Notes: generated by a model from the sequence alone, not told the origin. A stretch of DNA of 64,000 nt from Maea johnstoni (GCA_963942565.1 OZ012685.1:41508433-41572432), one strand, 5' to 3'. Shown: positions 1 through 11,756, numbered from the stretch's first letter. A program made the numbers and translations.

Positions 1-585
1 TCTATCTATCCTGTTCTCTCATTCATTTATCCACAGAACCTCCTATACCAAATGGCTATCATCAATTTTCAAGTTACAGGTATTTGTTCAGGTAAATAAC
101 GACAGAGCTTTCTCTATTTCTGAGTATATGGTTTTTGCAAACTCTTCTAGTTAATAGATCATGATAGCTATACATGCTGAAGTTGACTGACTGCCTGAGT
201 AGATCTAGACTAAACTCTATACTCCACTGCTATGTGACCAAAGTAGTTAACCCACTGAAGCTAAAATAGCAGAGGTATATTTAACCTTGAATCTGGGCAG
301 GCCACCAAACACTGTCGCTTGCTGCATAAGCATGTTTAAGATATGCTCCCTTGGCCAGAAAGTTGGTGCTGAATCCTCCACTGATATGTAATAGGTCATT
401 ATTTCAGAGTGAGTAAAGTCATATATACTTAATGCAGTTAATATAACTGAATGTTTAGAAGACAACTGCTGGCAATGGGGCATTTAAAATCCTAATAAAA
501 AATTTCAAAGAAAATTTTAGTAACATGATACTTTCGCTTTTGGCCTAGGAAAAAATAGGCATTGTTAAGGGTTAAAGTTTGTAAC

Positions 586-637
<52 letters not shown>

Positions 638-1200
638 TCACTGCACTTAGTGAATGATACAATATGTCTCTGCAGTTTATCTTATTATCACAACCATATA
701 GTAGACGCCTGTTTTTCCAAGACTGCATAAACAGATATCTGACAAGTGCCCTGTTTTAACAATACAATGTTTCATTAATTTGACTATAATTGAGCTGATT
801 TACTTATGGAATAACAAACATGCGTATCGGTTGGAGAAAAGACAGATCCCACTCCCGGAAAAGGATCATTGAGAAATGTGATAATCCTTGTGTTTATCCT
901 ATAATCTTACCAGCCAGATGATCTAAGGGTTTTGTTTGCCTTCGCCCCTAGCAGAAGGGCTTGGCAGGGATGGTGATAGGACAAGCAGTAATGGCGCTAC
1001 TGATACCACTACGATACGGGCCAACTGGGGAGTCATTGAAAAAGCCTGCCACTTCATTATAGCTATCTCAGACAGGTCTTTTCTCTCAGAGGCAGACCTG
1101 GCATTGCGGCAAAAACTGCTTATGTATAGCGCTCACTATCAGGCCTGTGGCTCACATCTTTCCCTCTCGTCAAGCCTCCAGGGCCCTGAATCGTCCTGAC
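1..1200. other. No gene recognised
   Basis: AT-rich DNA with one TA run. Short frames at 247-483 (minus) and 936-1199 (plus) have no recognised similarity, no supporting splice sites and are probably fortuitous. Confidence 0.6.
589..635. repeat. (TA)n microsatellite
   Basis: Pure TA run of about 46 bp. Confidence 0.95.
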
Positions 1201-1375
1201 TAGTTTGGGGATATCTTTTTGGCCAGAATATTTGTGGGAGAAAAGTTGAAGGAGAAATCATGATAAGATATCAACCCCAAAGTCTCCTTCAAATAGTTTG
1301 TGAATTCCAAAGTTATTTTCAAAAGTAGCATAACTCCTGATGGTGCTTGTCTTGAAGATGCCCAGGCACGGTTAG

Positions 1376-1597
1376 CCCATTAACACTCAAAGCAGCCAAA
1401 TCAGGCCGGACGATATGGGATATATCTTACTTATAAAAGCATTTTATGGAAAACATTTGAAGAAGAAATATTGATCAGAAGCTAAACATCACCTCTCCTT
1501 CAAATATTTTGTGAACTTTCGCTTTATTCCCAAGTTATGTTCAAAAGTATGAGAGTAGCAGACAATACTTTTCCGAGTAACTCTGAGTGTGAATGGG
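1376..1597 (-). mobile_element. TTAA-type MITE, family B copy, reverse orientation
   Basis: Left flank TTAG (a decayed TTAA), right flank TTAA at 1598-1601. Ends CCCATTAACACTCAAAG and CTCTGAGTGTGAATGGG. A decayed B-like stretch (CTCCTTCAAATAGTTTGTGAA) lies just to the left at 1240-1340. Confidence 0.75.
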
Positions 1598-2598
1598 TTA
1601 AGCTAACCTATTCATACCCACAATGCCAAGTGAAGGCAACTTTGCAGGCGACACATTTCATAGATACAAATAATTGTTGAGCGGTATTTGAAGACCCATC
1701 ATTATTTATGAAAAAAACACCCAACTTTCACTAAAATAAAATAAACCCATCAGAAATCTATTTTTTTGAAAACGTGTTGATCTAAAACATCTGAAAAAAA
1801 AATTGTGTATGATTTGTTTATGATCATTTATAATAATCACTTTAATCAGTATGATAATTTAAGAAAATAACTTAACTGCAGGTCATGGTCTTAGCCAGCA
1901 GGGCTTCTTGGTGCTTTTTTGAACACCCAAACCCTTGAAAAGAACCCCTCAGGACACCCAACAATTTTGTGTGGAATTCTTTAAGTATCTCAATCTCAAG
2001 CTTATAATTGTCTCCTTATAGTTCCCATGACATTGTTTAATGATATTATGCCTTAATTTAATGAATTTATACATGTTTATGGTTGAAATATGAGTATATT
2101 GTGATCCCCCTTAAAACTGTGGACACCCAAATATTTTATAACTGCCAATTTTAGGCACCAAGTTTCTAAATCCTGGCTAAGACACTGCTGCAGGTAATTT
2201 TAGGCTATAAAGTTTATATTTGTCCCGACATGGAGCACTCTGCTTGTTTCCAATTACTGATTTTTCAAAATGCTTTTTTGGAGAATATCAAATTAGCACT
2301 AAGGTGAATCACATGTTTTTCCTAGTATCACGCTATCAAATAAGTTATTTTGTTACAGGCACCGAGTAGAAAACATGTGGTTAGAAGATAATTACTTTTG
2401 AGGGGCCGTTCTTAAACAGGAGCTGGCAGGAGTAAATCTGGCCGCGGTTCTTATCACTGCCAGGTGCCGAGGATATCCAAGAGGGTGAGCAAGTGCAAAG
2501 CAGAATAACCCAGACACTAAAATAGTGGCGTTCCATTACTACGCCCACATCCATTTCACTTCGCTTCTTTGATTGGACCTGTGCCAGAAATTACTTAA

Positions 2599-2791
2599 CC
2601 CTTCAAATGCTGATGCTAATTTCGCAAATATTTTTGAAAACCATCTAAACCTTGTCATGTGGGTATTCATTGGAAAGCTCTCTCCGAGCACTCTCAGATG
2701 AGTGTACCCATGTGCCAGGGTTTCAGTCATTTTCAGGTTTTTTACATCATTTTTTATTGGCCAAATTAGCAACCAGCAGCATGCATTAGGG
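2599..2791 (+). mobile_element. TTAA-type MITE, family A copy 1
   Basis: Flanked by TTAA (2595-2598 and 2792-2795); ends CCCTT...AGGG. Shares with five other copies here the core GAAAACCATCTAAACC, GTATTCATTGGAAAGCTCTC and ACTCTCAGATGAGT. TTAA targets with CCC..GGG ends suggest a piggyBac-mobilised element. Confidence 0.8.
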
Positions 2792-2795
2792 TTAA

Positions 2796-3023
2796 CCCAT
2801 TCATGCCTGCAGCACCCTAAAAATAATCAGCTATTCTGGTGATATCTCTCTGACAAAAACATTTTATAGAAAACATTTCAAGGAGAAATGTTAGCCAGAG
2901 CTCAAATAACTAATCGACGTTAATTATTTTTTGATTTCTTACTTCAGTCACATTTTGTTTTTCAAAAATCATCTAACATCCAGACAACAATTTCAGCAGT
3001 GGCCTCTGACTTGAATAGATTAC
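2796..3023 (+). mobile_element. TTAA-type MITE, family C copy 1
   Basis: Begins CCCATTCATGCC directly after the TTAA that ends the family A copy. It shares ACAAAAACATTTTATAGAAAA and the CAATTTCAG tail with the copy at 38549. Its right TTAA is decayed, so the end is approximate. Confidence 0.6.
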
Positions 3024-3027
3024 ACCA

Positions 3028-3286
3028 TTTGCATCAGGTGTGCACATTTTGTTTGACACATTTGCACATATATGATTAAAGAGCAGTACTTGAGAAATAT
3101 TGGTAGAGAGTTTGTCAAACCAAACACTGGAGTATCTTTGCAGTCAAATATTCTTTTGAATACTGTTTTTTGACAAGATTCTCCTTTTTGAGTCAGATCT
3201 CTTCCCTAGAGTTCCCCTAGACTTGTGGTCTTGATATCAGAAACTATAGATTATAACCTAGTTATGAATATTTTGGCTGAGCATAT
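3028..3286 (+). mobile_element. TTAA-type MITE, family D copy 1
   Basis: Begins ACCATTTGCATCAGGTGTGC after a decayed TTAA and ends at the TTAA at 3287-3290. Similar to 29691-29899 (CCATTTGCATC, GAGAG(A/T)TTGT, TCAA.TATT, TTTTGACAAGAT). Confidence 0.5.
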
Positions 3287-3290
3287 TTAA

Positions 3291-3501
3291 CCCATTAACA
3301 CTCAGAGTTTCTCTAGAAGGTATCGTCTGCTACTCTCATAATTTTGAAAATAACTTTGCAATTAAGTATAAGTTCACAAAATATTTGAAGGGAAGTTGTT
3401 GTTTGGCTTCTGATGAACATTTCTCCTTCAAATATTGCCTTCTTAAGTAAAATATTTCCAAAATTATCAGGCCTCTTTTGGCCTCTCTGAGTGTAAATGG
3501 G
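3291..3501 (+). mobile_element. TTAA-type MITE, family B copy
   Basis: TTAA at 3287-3290 and 3502-3505. Imperfect terminal inverted repeat CCCATTAACACTCAGAG / CTCTGAGTGTAAATGGG. Internal GGTATCGTCTGCTACTCTCA is shared with 44914-45135 and, reversed, 1376-1597. Confidence 0.8.
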
Positions 3502-4212
3502 TTAATCCCTCTTATCTCACAAGGGTCAAGCTTACCCTGGGGGCATGGGAACAATATTTCAAAATATATTTCAGTGAGGGGTTACAGCAAGGGAAAACTG
3601 GTCAATGGTCAAATAACCCAAATCAGAGCAATATATAACATTACTACTTCATGGGAAAAATGGTCATTCAAACATTTGCATAATATATATGCAAGATATT
3701 TTGAGTAAGTTATCAACCACATTGATGGTTTTACAAAGTGATATTATGTAATAAAATTACCATCAAGTGCCTACAACATTGGCAGTTTTCTGCTTCAGAA
3801 TGGCAAGATACCATATTTTTCAGTACAAGTAACTGTGTAAGAAATATGCTGATATCTTCTTTCCACATTAAAATAGACCTAACATAATACAGTGCATATG
3901 GTTAGTGTTAAATGCATCCAGACTATTTTCTCTCCCTGATACTATTCTCATTCTGCTTAAGGGTTATATTCAGACTAAGGTCCCTGCAGGTTATACCTAT
4001 GGTATTTGGATAACCTGTGGAATTTAGCGTATCCTTTTCAGCATCAGAGATGTATCCGGAACCAATTAAGCAAGAAAAATTGACAATGTCCCAACTATTT
4101 CTTACTGAAATCATCTATACCTTGCTGAAATATGAGAAAGTACTCATAGTTGCCTATATGCAAATATCCCCTGATTTGTCATAAAAAGAGGGTGTGGGTT
4201 TACCATGCTTAA

Positions 4213-5051
4213 GGTCTTACGATACTCTATACCGGTGACACCTATTGGGTATTGGACAAACTAAAATAATTTATTACAATTTACCTGACGTCACTGGAAA
4301 TATTGATAAGAAATTGAATTTTATTGAATATGTACCAATTCTGATTATACCTGCCTATTATAAATAGTATCCTATGAGTTTTTTGTTTTTGGCTACAGTG
4401 ATTTCCATATTCATTGAATTTGTTGTTTTGACACATTTTCAGGAATAATGTGTGATAATCCATGTGTATAAAGTGGGGTTCCCTTTCTTAACAATATCTT
4501 ACATAAGTATGGGCATTAACAGTAACTATTGAGTAACTCTTTTCTAACATTTTCATGAAAATTTGCCCCAAAAATGTCCTATTTCACAAACTTTGACCAT
4601 CTGTGGTTCGAAAACTAACCTGATGACCTATCATTTTCTTTGTGTCTTCTTATTAAGAGCATTGTGTAGATAGTGAAGACAAAAATTGGTGAAAATTAAA
4701 CTAGGCAATTCTGACTTGTATCAATTTTGGGTTAAAAACTCGTTTCTCGAATTTCTTGATTTTGCCCAATAATTCCTTTGTAACAGCAAAAAAATAATTT
4801 CAACATGGCAAAACAGTATTTCAGGTAGTGTCAGTGTTCTGAAGGGATAAATCTAGCAAAGAAAGACACCAATTTTGGAGAAAGTGATGTTTGTGACATA
4901 AATTGCATTAATTTTTCAAAAATCTGTGAAAAAAAAACTAAGTTGATGACCCCATGTTTTTAAGTTGTTTTGAGAATCACTGTGCTATGTTCTTTCCTTA
5001 TGCATAATTTCAGGAAAATTAAACTGAGATTTCTAAAAGTGTCGTAAGACC
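4213..5051 (+). mobile_element. TTAA-flanked non-autonomous transposon, 839 bp (family E)
   Basis: TTAA at 4209-4212 and 5052-5055; inverted ends GGTCTTACGATACT / AGTGTCGTAAGACC (13 of 14 match). No coding frame inside. TTAA targets are used by piggyBac and Kolobok; which one mobilised it cannot be told. Confidence 0.75.
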
Positions 5052-5055
5052 TTAA

Positions 5056-5258
5056 CCCTTCCAATGCTAGGACTACTTTCGTCCAAAGCACAAGGACGCA
5101 AAGATTTTTGAAAACCATCTAAACCCTGTCGTGTTGGTGTTCATTGAAAAGCACTCGCTGAGTACTCTCAGATGAGTACCCATATGCCAGGGTTTGTCAT
5201 TTTTCAGCTTTTTGCATCATTCTGTATTGGTGAAATTAAGCAATCAGCAGCATATGGG
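5056..5258 (+). mobile_element. TTAA-type MITE, family A copy 2
   Basis: Begins CCCTTCCAATGCTAGG immediately after the TTAA that closes the 839-bp element and ends CATATGGG-TTAA (5259-5262). Core matches copies at 2599, 15155 and 22232. Confidence 0.8.
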
Positions 5259-5423
5259 TTAATGAACAGTGACCATGTCACCTCATAGATACTCCAAAAA
5301 TATCTGACTTCTTGTATGACGCATATTGGTGGCAACCAATAGATTATATTTTTGTACAAAATTTTACGTTAGTATTAGCCCGGTTTTTGTTTAGGATATT
5401 TCCTCCAGGTAAGAAGATTTTAA

Positions 5424-5531
5424 AGTCATAATGACAAAGAAAAGTCATAACGACAAAGAAAAGTCATAACGACAAAGAAAAGTCATAATGACAAAGAAAA
5501 GTCATAATGACAAAGAAAAGTCATAATGACA
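5424..5531 (+). repeat. 19-bp minisatellite, about 5.7 units
   Basis: Unit AGTCATAA(T/C)GACAAAGAAA; units differ only at the one T/C position. It lies between the family A MITE and otherwise plain AT-rich DNA. Confidence 0.9.
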
Positions 5532-6950
5532 AGCAGGAAAATGAAGAAAAAAGTCTTGCATATAAAAAAGTTGTGGATTTCCAAAGCTGATCAGACAGGG
5601 CCATTTTGGACACTAAAGGCTTAGGGTGTGTCTGATGCACTGTTAACATTGGACCAAAACAGTGAAAACTAGTTAGCCAAGTATCAGATATGACTGCCAC
5701 TGGGCATGTCAAGAAAGCTATATTAGTTGCAGGAATGTGTGGTAATATCAAGTGCACAGTGTTTATTTATGTTGAGAGGGGGCTTTCTATTGTTCCCCAC
5801 ACTGTGATTGTTGGTAACAATAGGTAGAGGAAGGGCGTATTGTTAGGGCAGATGCACATAGAGACCCTCATAGATGCTAATGGCAGGAAGAGTTTCAGGT
5901 TAAAGGGTTATTATTCTCAAGCACTTAGAGACCCACTAACTGTCCCAGAGAAGCTTAATAGCCTAATGGATGTGTACATAAATAGTTTGTTAATACATCC
6001 ATTGTAGAAATGACCTAAAATGGTCAGATCCTTTTGGAAACACCTGTCAAATCTATCAAGATATATTTGACATGTATATAGTTAACTCAACCTTAATATT
6101 TGTTCTCAATCTTGCTTTGTTACAAGGTTATGTCACAAATGTAAACGCATCCAGACTATCACCTTTCAATGGGGCTCTAGTTGTGATTGAGTTAGAGAAC
6201 CTGTGCTTGCCAAATTGAAGTGTTTATTTTCATATCAGGAAAAATGTTTTACTAAGAAACAATGCTTCATAACATAGTGTTTCTTCAGAGAAATGCTAAC
6301 TCTGGTAGTTTCTTCAGGAAACATTGCTAATGGTATTCGATAATAGCATGCAATGGTAGGATCTCTTCTGAATCTTAGGAATGTTAGGGAAATTGATACT
6401 GAGTCACACACAAATGCCACAATGGATGTAGATAATACAAGACCACCAACCACCACAATGGCCTAAGATAAGAATTGACAGGACAGAAACCTATATAGAG
6501 GCTAAGATTCAGTTTATCGTTCAAAGGATAATTGATCCTGTTAAAAACAATATGGGTTCATTTACTGTATATAAACCTGTGAACTTGAAATCTCTTTAGG
6601 CTGAACACCTCCATATATTAAAATCCTCCTTACATTAAAATATTAAATACTTTTTTTTCAAATTGCGAACTATATCATACTCTTTTTGAGTAAAATTCAA
6701 ACCCTAATATCTTGTAACCATGTGTAAGTTGAATCCCTTTTTCCTTACACCACAACTTATATACAAGTTCCATTACAGATATGTTTGTGCAGAATCTCAT
6801 GATTTGAAAAAAGTGAATAAATAGAACAAAAAACAACACTTGTTTCTAAACCTGAAAAAACGAACATTATGAAGGTTAACAATATAACAACTTTGAACCA
6901 GTTCATAATTCTTTTTTCTGTCTATAACATAACAGCAGTTACCACATATG

Positions 6951-6954
<4 letters not shown>
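5532..6954. other. No gene recognised; 3' flank of the PDZ gene
   Basis: AT-rich, no conserved frame or repeat seen. The nearest AATAAA on the minus strand downstream of 7366 lies near 6221-6226, so a long 3' UTR or a missed terminal exon is possible. Confidence 0.5.

Positions 6955-7045
<91 letters not shown>
6955..7045. repeat. (TA)n microsatellite
   Basis: Pure TA run of about 90 bp, 320 bp beyond the last exon of the PDZ gene. Confidence 0.95.
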
Positions 7046-7047
<2 letters not shown>

Positions 7048-7254
7048 TTTCTCATAATTGTTAATCTGAAGACACTTTCACAATTCTCTACTGCTTTACT
7101 GCAATAAAGGTATACAAATATAGCAGTGACATTTTTTTCAGATACAATTCTATTTTCCTGAGATTATATGAAGACAATTTTTTTGTATTGGGTGTCAAAC
7201 TATTCAACTGTTTATGAAATTTATCTATGATCTTTACCAGCAATACAAACAAGA

Positions 7255-7345
7255 GGAAAAGTTCATTAGGTAATGTATTGCGCTTTTGAACATTATAGGT
7301 TGAAAGGGCGCTATATCAAATATCAATTATCATTATTATTATTTC
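7255..7345 (-). repeat. Possible SINE tail fragment (ATAGCGCCCTTT...)
   Basis: Minus strand AATAATAATAATGATAATTG then ATATAGCGCCCTTTCAACC and AAAAGCGCAATACATTA: this kind of TATAGCGC..AAAGCGC sequence recurs in many invertebrate genomes as a repeat tail. Only one copy is seen here. Confidence 0.35.
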
Positions 7346-7382
7346 ATATTTTAAAGTCCAAATGATTAAGATTTGTTCTTAC

Positions 7383-8336
7383 CTCCCATGCTGGTCCATC
7401 CCTTAATCTTTGTGTTGAACCTATCCTGTACCACTGGGGGTCCTGCGTCAGTGGTGTCCATCATCAGGGGGCTTGGTTTGGTGGGTGCGTACCTGGGCTG
7501 TGTGAGATTGGCATCGCCCACGCCCCCAGCGACGCGCACGGCCGCCACCTTCCTGCGGTACTCCGTGAGGTGCTCGAACGCCTCTTCCAGGTTACCTGTC
7601 GGGTTCGTGGCGGCGGCTTCCCAGGGAGTAGTCTTGGCCTTGCCCATTTCTATCATATTCTCTAGCCTTGTTCGGCCCGCAGCACCCATGCCGCCCGCGG
7701 GCATGCCCGAGGGACCGCCACTCTGCTGAATCAGGCGTGCTTGAATCGCGGGGTCGGGCACAGTGGGGGCAGCTTTAACATTACTTTCATCCACGGTATA
7801 CTTATCCATTCTTGCACGACGGGCGGCAAACTTTTTGCCCGCTCGCCCGGTCGACGATTTCAGATCATGACTAAGGTTGAAGCACACATCGGGTGCTATC
7901 GAATCATGCTTCGATTTTGTCGAGGCTCTTAATTTTTCCAGTTGCTCCATTGTTTCTGTTGTATAACTTCTTTTTACATTTTCCTTGTTTTCCTTCGCAA
8001 TAAACTCCGGCATGGGAGGAGCTCTGGGGATGGCCCTGAACTCGCTCGGAAGCGGGAACTGAAACTTAGGCACTATTGGCTGCTGTTCTTCTTCAACAAA
8101 GTCCTCCATATTTGCATAATCGCCATCCGGGGGTCCATAAAGGAATTCCGGTCCTCCGAAAGTCCATTTGGACGCTCTCTTTACTCTCTTAGCAAACATC
8201 TTGGCCCCTCGAGCTCTTGTGTTCTGCGGGGCGGTCAGGGAACGGGCCACCTTTCGACACAGCTCCATTTGCTGTTGAATCGTGGGATAGGCATTATTAG
8301 GGGTAGCATAGAAGGAGGAATCCGAGTAAATTTTCT
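7383..8336 (-). CDS. SYNPO2-like: SYNPO2-like exon 4 (actin-scaffold C-terminal region)
   Basis: Encodes 317 codons, open throughout. It enters after a TTTTTTTTCAG acceptor; the two first bases complete Lys521, followed by KIYSDSSFYATP. Features in order: TIQQQMELCRKVARSL helix, ARGAKMFAKRVKR basic motif, Phe/Pro-rich stretch (FQFPLPSEFRAIPRAP), GKKFAARRARMDKYTVDE (close to the remembered synaptopodin GAELFARRQSRMEKYVVD), KTTPWEAAATNP followed by LEEAFEHL, and a tail DRFNTKIKGWTSMGG. The exon may leave through GGGAG|GTAAGA at 7383 in phase 1, or simply end five codons later at TAA (7366-7368) as GGKNKS. No convincing downstream exon was found in 1-7365, so the terminal-exon reading is as likely. 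Confidence 0.85.
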
Positions 8337-8896
8337 CTGAAAAAAAATAATCATAGAAAGTTTTTAGTACCATTTCAAGAAAAACAGGTCTTTAAATAGG
8401 TCTGGTAGTTGTTTGTGCCACACAAACATGCTTTCACTTCAGTGATTACTGTACAGCCATGTTTAAACCACACCATCATTTGTCAACAGGGTCAATAAAT
8501 ATTTGCGGGGACGACGCAGGTATTCATTCCAAACTTTTCACCTAGATGTGAAGGAATAGGTAAACAGCCAGGTAAACATGGAGCAGTTGTGCCACCCAGC
8601 AGGTAAACTAGGATGGAACACTTTATTTGATCTGGTCATGTATGTTCTCCTCAAAATCCCCTCATGCAGTACATACTTAGCTCCTGCTCTGTGTAAGAAG
8701 TCTGTGCTCTTAAAATACCCAAGTTAATTCCAGTTAATATATAGTCTATGCTCATTCATTCAAATGAATGACACTATTCCCATTTAGAGAATCTATCTCC
8801 ATACAATTGCACAAAGGATCAATTGTATAAAAGTTGCATTTGACTTAATGAAAGAATTGTTTTAGATGAAAAATCATCTTAAAAATACTGCCAATG

Positions 8897-9091
8897 CCCT
8901 TATGCTGCTGGTGGCTAATATTTGCCTATACTGAATGATGCATAAAACTGAAAAATGACTGAAACCCTAGCTGGCATATGAGTACTAATCTGAGAGTACA
9001 CAGTGAGAGCTATCTAATGAATACCAACATGACAAGGTTTAGAAGGTTTTGAAAAAAGCTTTGGGTAAAAGTAGCCTTAGAATTGGAAGGG
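8897..9091 (-). mobile_element. TTAA-type MITE, family A copy 3
   Basis: Reverse orientation: CCCTTATGCTGCTGGTGGCTAA to GAATTGGAAGGG, then TTAA (9092-9095). Lies in intron 3 of the PDZ gene. Left TTAA decayed. Confidence 0.75.
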
Positions 9092-9591
9092 TTAAACACA
9101 CTTTCCAAGGTCAAAGGTCATACCAACTGGGTCCTATTTACAATCGGTTACTTCTTTGTTGCTATTTCAACAACATTTTTTACTATCCTTTGGGAAGATC
9201 TTTTTGAGAACCTAAATGGAAAGCAATCGAAAAATGATTCCTTACTGATGCTTGTGATTTTAAAATTCAAACAGGAATAATATTTACAGTTTTGCCTTTT
9301 GTTTAGGGCAGAGAGACTACTATGTTAAATATTCTGGCAGACCAACTCGTATTTTGTGATCTGGGGCTATAGGGCTGGTGGTTTTCAGAAGCCTGATTAC
9401 ATATGTGATGAACCAGTGACATATGACTATATAAAGCTATGCAGTGGTCCCCTGTCCCTATCCTAACATGCTCCATCTTTCACTCAGACTAAGCACATAA
9501 AACTCCCTTTGTTCTCACTGTTGATCTTAACTAGCTGCCATATTTACCCCCTTCGCAGGCTGGAGGGGTCAAAGAGAGGTCCACAGGGAGG

Positions 9592-9800
9592 GAGACAGCA
9601 AGAAGGGTACGAAAATAGAAGTTCACAATGACCTTTTCAGTCAGGATTATTTCAGATTAAGTGTGTGTTATTTACCATACATACAGAGTCACCAGTATAT
9701 AGACAGGGAATGAAAATAGAAGTCAAGGCCTTGGGGAGGGGGAAAGCAAGATGGGTACAAAAATAGAAGTTCAATGTGACCTTTTGGATTAGGGTAACCT
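9592..9800 (+). repeat. Two-unit diverged direct repeat, spacing 151 bp
   Basis: GCAAGAAGGGTACGAAAATA and GCAAGATGGGTACAAAAATA, each followed by GAAGTTCA and GACCTTTT. A third partial GAAAATAGAAGT lies at 9707. In intron 3. Confidence 0.6.
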
Positions 9801-10426
9801 TAGATTAACAGATAATGACCATACATACATTATCTACATGGTACAAAAATAAAACTTTGCACAAGCTTTTTGATTCCATATTTTTTAGATTTAGAAAGAG
9901 ATATCGATCATACATGAAGTCATCCTTACAGCCATCATCAAAAGAAATATATATATTGCAGGGACATAACTTTACTCAACATCAACAAGTTTTACTGTTT
10001 CATGATTTTCAAGAAATTATCATCATGCACCTAAGAATCTGATAATGGAATGTGTCTATGCCTCTAAGAACATTTAATAATTTTACTATTCTATGAAATA
10101 TACATTTAGCGTACAAATACTGAAAACAAAGCAAACTGTAAATCCAAGTATTGGCATTTGTCTGGGTTTCAAAATTAAGCCATGTTCTTACAATTATGTC
10201 AAAAAATTGTGATTTAAGAAATAGGAAATGCTGCTTTAATTATTTAACTTCTTGTACCTGGTTAGAAATACCTTTTACTAAGTACCAAGCGTTGATAAAA
10301 TAAATGAATAATAATTGATAAAATCAATAAAAATATGATTAATTTAAACAATAAACTAAATTGCAGCCATACTTTATATTATTATCTTTTTAATTAATTA
10401 ATTAATTAAATTGCAGCCATACTTAC

Positions 10427-11736
10427 TTCTCAACAAAGAAGATGTGGTTGAGTCGGGGGTTGATGGGAAGTCGCTCTCGATGCTCTGCACCTTGTGTAGT
10501 TGAAGCTCGAGAGGGGGTAGCACGGCCCTGGGTAACTGGGTTGGGAACGCGGGTTCCTCTCCGTTGACCATTGGTGATTGCAGCTGATCCATGGCCACTG
10601 GCTCTGGTTCGTAGCTGATTTGCTGGGGAGCCATTTTTTGCGGCGGTGGCTGTGTCGGCGTCCAGACATGGTGACTATGTGTGCCTGTCACCTTGGCTAC
10701 CCTGAACTGCTTCTGGGGTTTGGCCAAGGGTGGGGGTGGCCCTGGGGGTGGAGGGGGTGGTGGTACGTAAGCTTGTGGTACGGGTGAGGGGAAAGCATTC
10801 TCCCTCTCCTGCCCGAATGGCTGCTGCTGCTGCTGATACTGCTGCTGCTGCTGATACTGCTGCTGCTGATACTGCTGCTGCTGCTGATACTGCTGCTGCT
10901 GCTGCTGCTGATACTGCTGCTGCATTCCCTGATCCACCTGATCTTTCTTCAAGACGAACTGAACCTCTTTTGTTGCCTTATCCATTACTAAATCCGTGGA
11001 CTTCCACACCCCTGGCTTGTGTGCTGGGGGTACGTATTCGCTTGGTCTGATGGGGCCTACGTTTAGGTCTACCTGAGGTGGTGCGCCACCTGGTGGGGCG
11101 CGTGGCTCCTCCGGAGGCGGCCATTGACGCTTGCTTACGGGGGCGTACTTGATTTCCTCAACCGGCTCAGGGGACCTCCTTTGTATTTCTAGAATTGCAG
11201 GTTCTGGCGCCATTCTCATAGGTTGCTGCTGAGGCATTGGCGATGCGGGTCCCGAGGCGGGCTTCCACAGTGCGGTGGGCTTGGCATGCTGCTGCTGCGA
11301 CACAAGAAACTGCGGCCTAGTGGGTGCGGCCGCGGGCACAGGCGAGGGAGCAGGAGAACGGGCAGCGCCGGGACCCTGGATCGGCGACCACGTCTGAGCC
11401 CTTGGTTGTCCAGGCAGCTGGGAGGCGTAAAACGACGGTGTGGGGGCGCCACCGGACTGCTGCATGTGCTGCGTCTGGGTGCTGTATCCCTGCCCGTCCA
11501 CCATCTCGGACCTGGTCTGTGTTTGGAACTGCGTCGACTGACCGCCCTGGGTGACCGTCCTCGTCTGAGTGGTCACCTGCTTGACCGTTTGGGTGGAGCC
11601 TGTTGGTCCCACGTACCTGGTGACGTCTCCGTTGAGCAGGACCGGGCCCTGCATCGGTGGCTGGGGCTGAGGCCGCTGCTGCTGTGGTACCGGTGCAGGA
11701 GTGAATGCATGTGGGGGCACCTCAACTCTACCTCCC
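10427..11736 (-). CDS. SYNPO2-like: SYNPO2-like exon 3 (Pro/Gln-rich linker with polyQ)
   Basis: Encodes 436 codons plus one base at each end, open throughout and distinctly GC-richer than the flanking introns. It begins GGRVEVPPHAF after a TTTCAG acceptor and ends SSLLR plus one base before GTAAGT. Composition is Pro, Gln, Ser and Thr: a low-complexity, presumably disordered linker. Short segments that look constrained include NGDVTRYVGPTG (about residue 125), repeated TQT(R/Q) blocks, KYAPVSKRQWPPPEEP, HKPGVWKSTDLVMDK, and FPSTPDSTTSSLL near the end. A CAG/CTG-type tract with interspersed Tyr codons (10820-10923) gives about 35 residues of QnY repeats, followed by a polyproline run suited to SH3 or profilin/EVH1 binding (inference). 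Reverse-strand open frames here are by-products of the biased composition. Confidence 0.85.
10820..10923 (-). repeat. Coding polyglutamine tract (QnY)
   Basis: In exon 3 of the PDZ gene, blocks of 3 to 7 CAG codons are separated by single TAC/TAT (Tyr) codons. The pure CAG runs make this slippage-prone, and allele length variation is expected; the Tyr interruptions should limit expansion. Confidence 0.85.
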
Positions 11737-11756
11737 CTGAAACATAACGAAGACAA

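Noticed and set aside
247-483. 78-codon minus-strand frame as a further exon of the PDZ gene
   Set aside because: No acceptor or donor in the needed phase and no similarity to synaptopodin-like C-termini that I recognise.
7373-8340. Plus-strand frames over exon 4 of the PDZ gene
   Set aside because: Antisense shadows of a well-supported minus-strand exon with splice sites and family motifs.
10578-11747. Plus-strand frames over exon 3, including poly-Ala/Asp runs
   Set aside because: Antisense by-products of the CAG tract and GC-rich linker.
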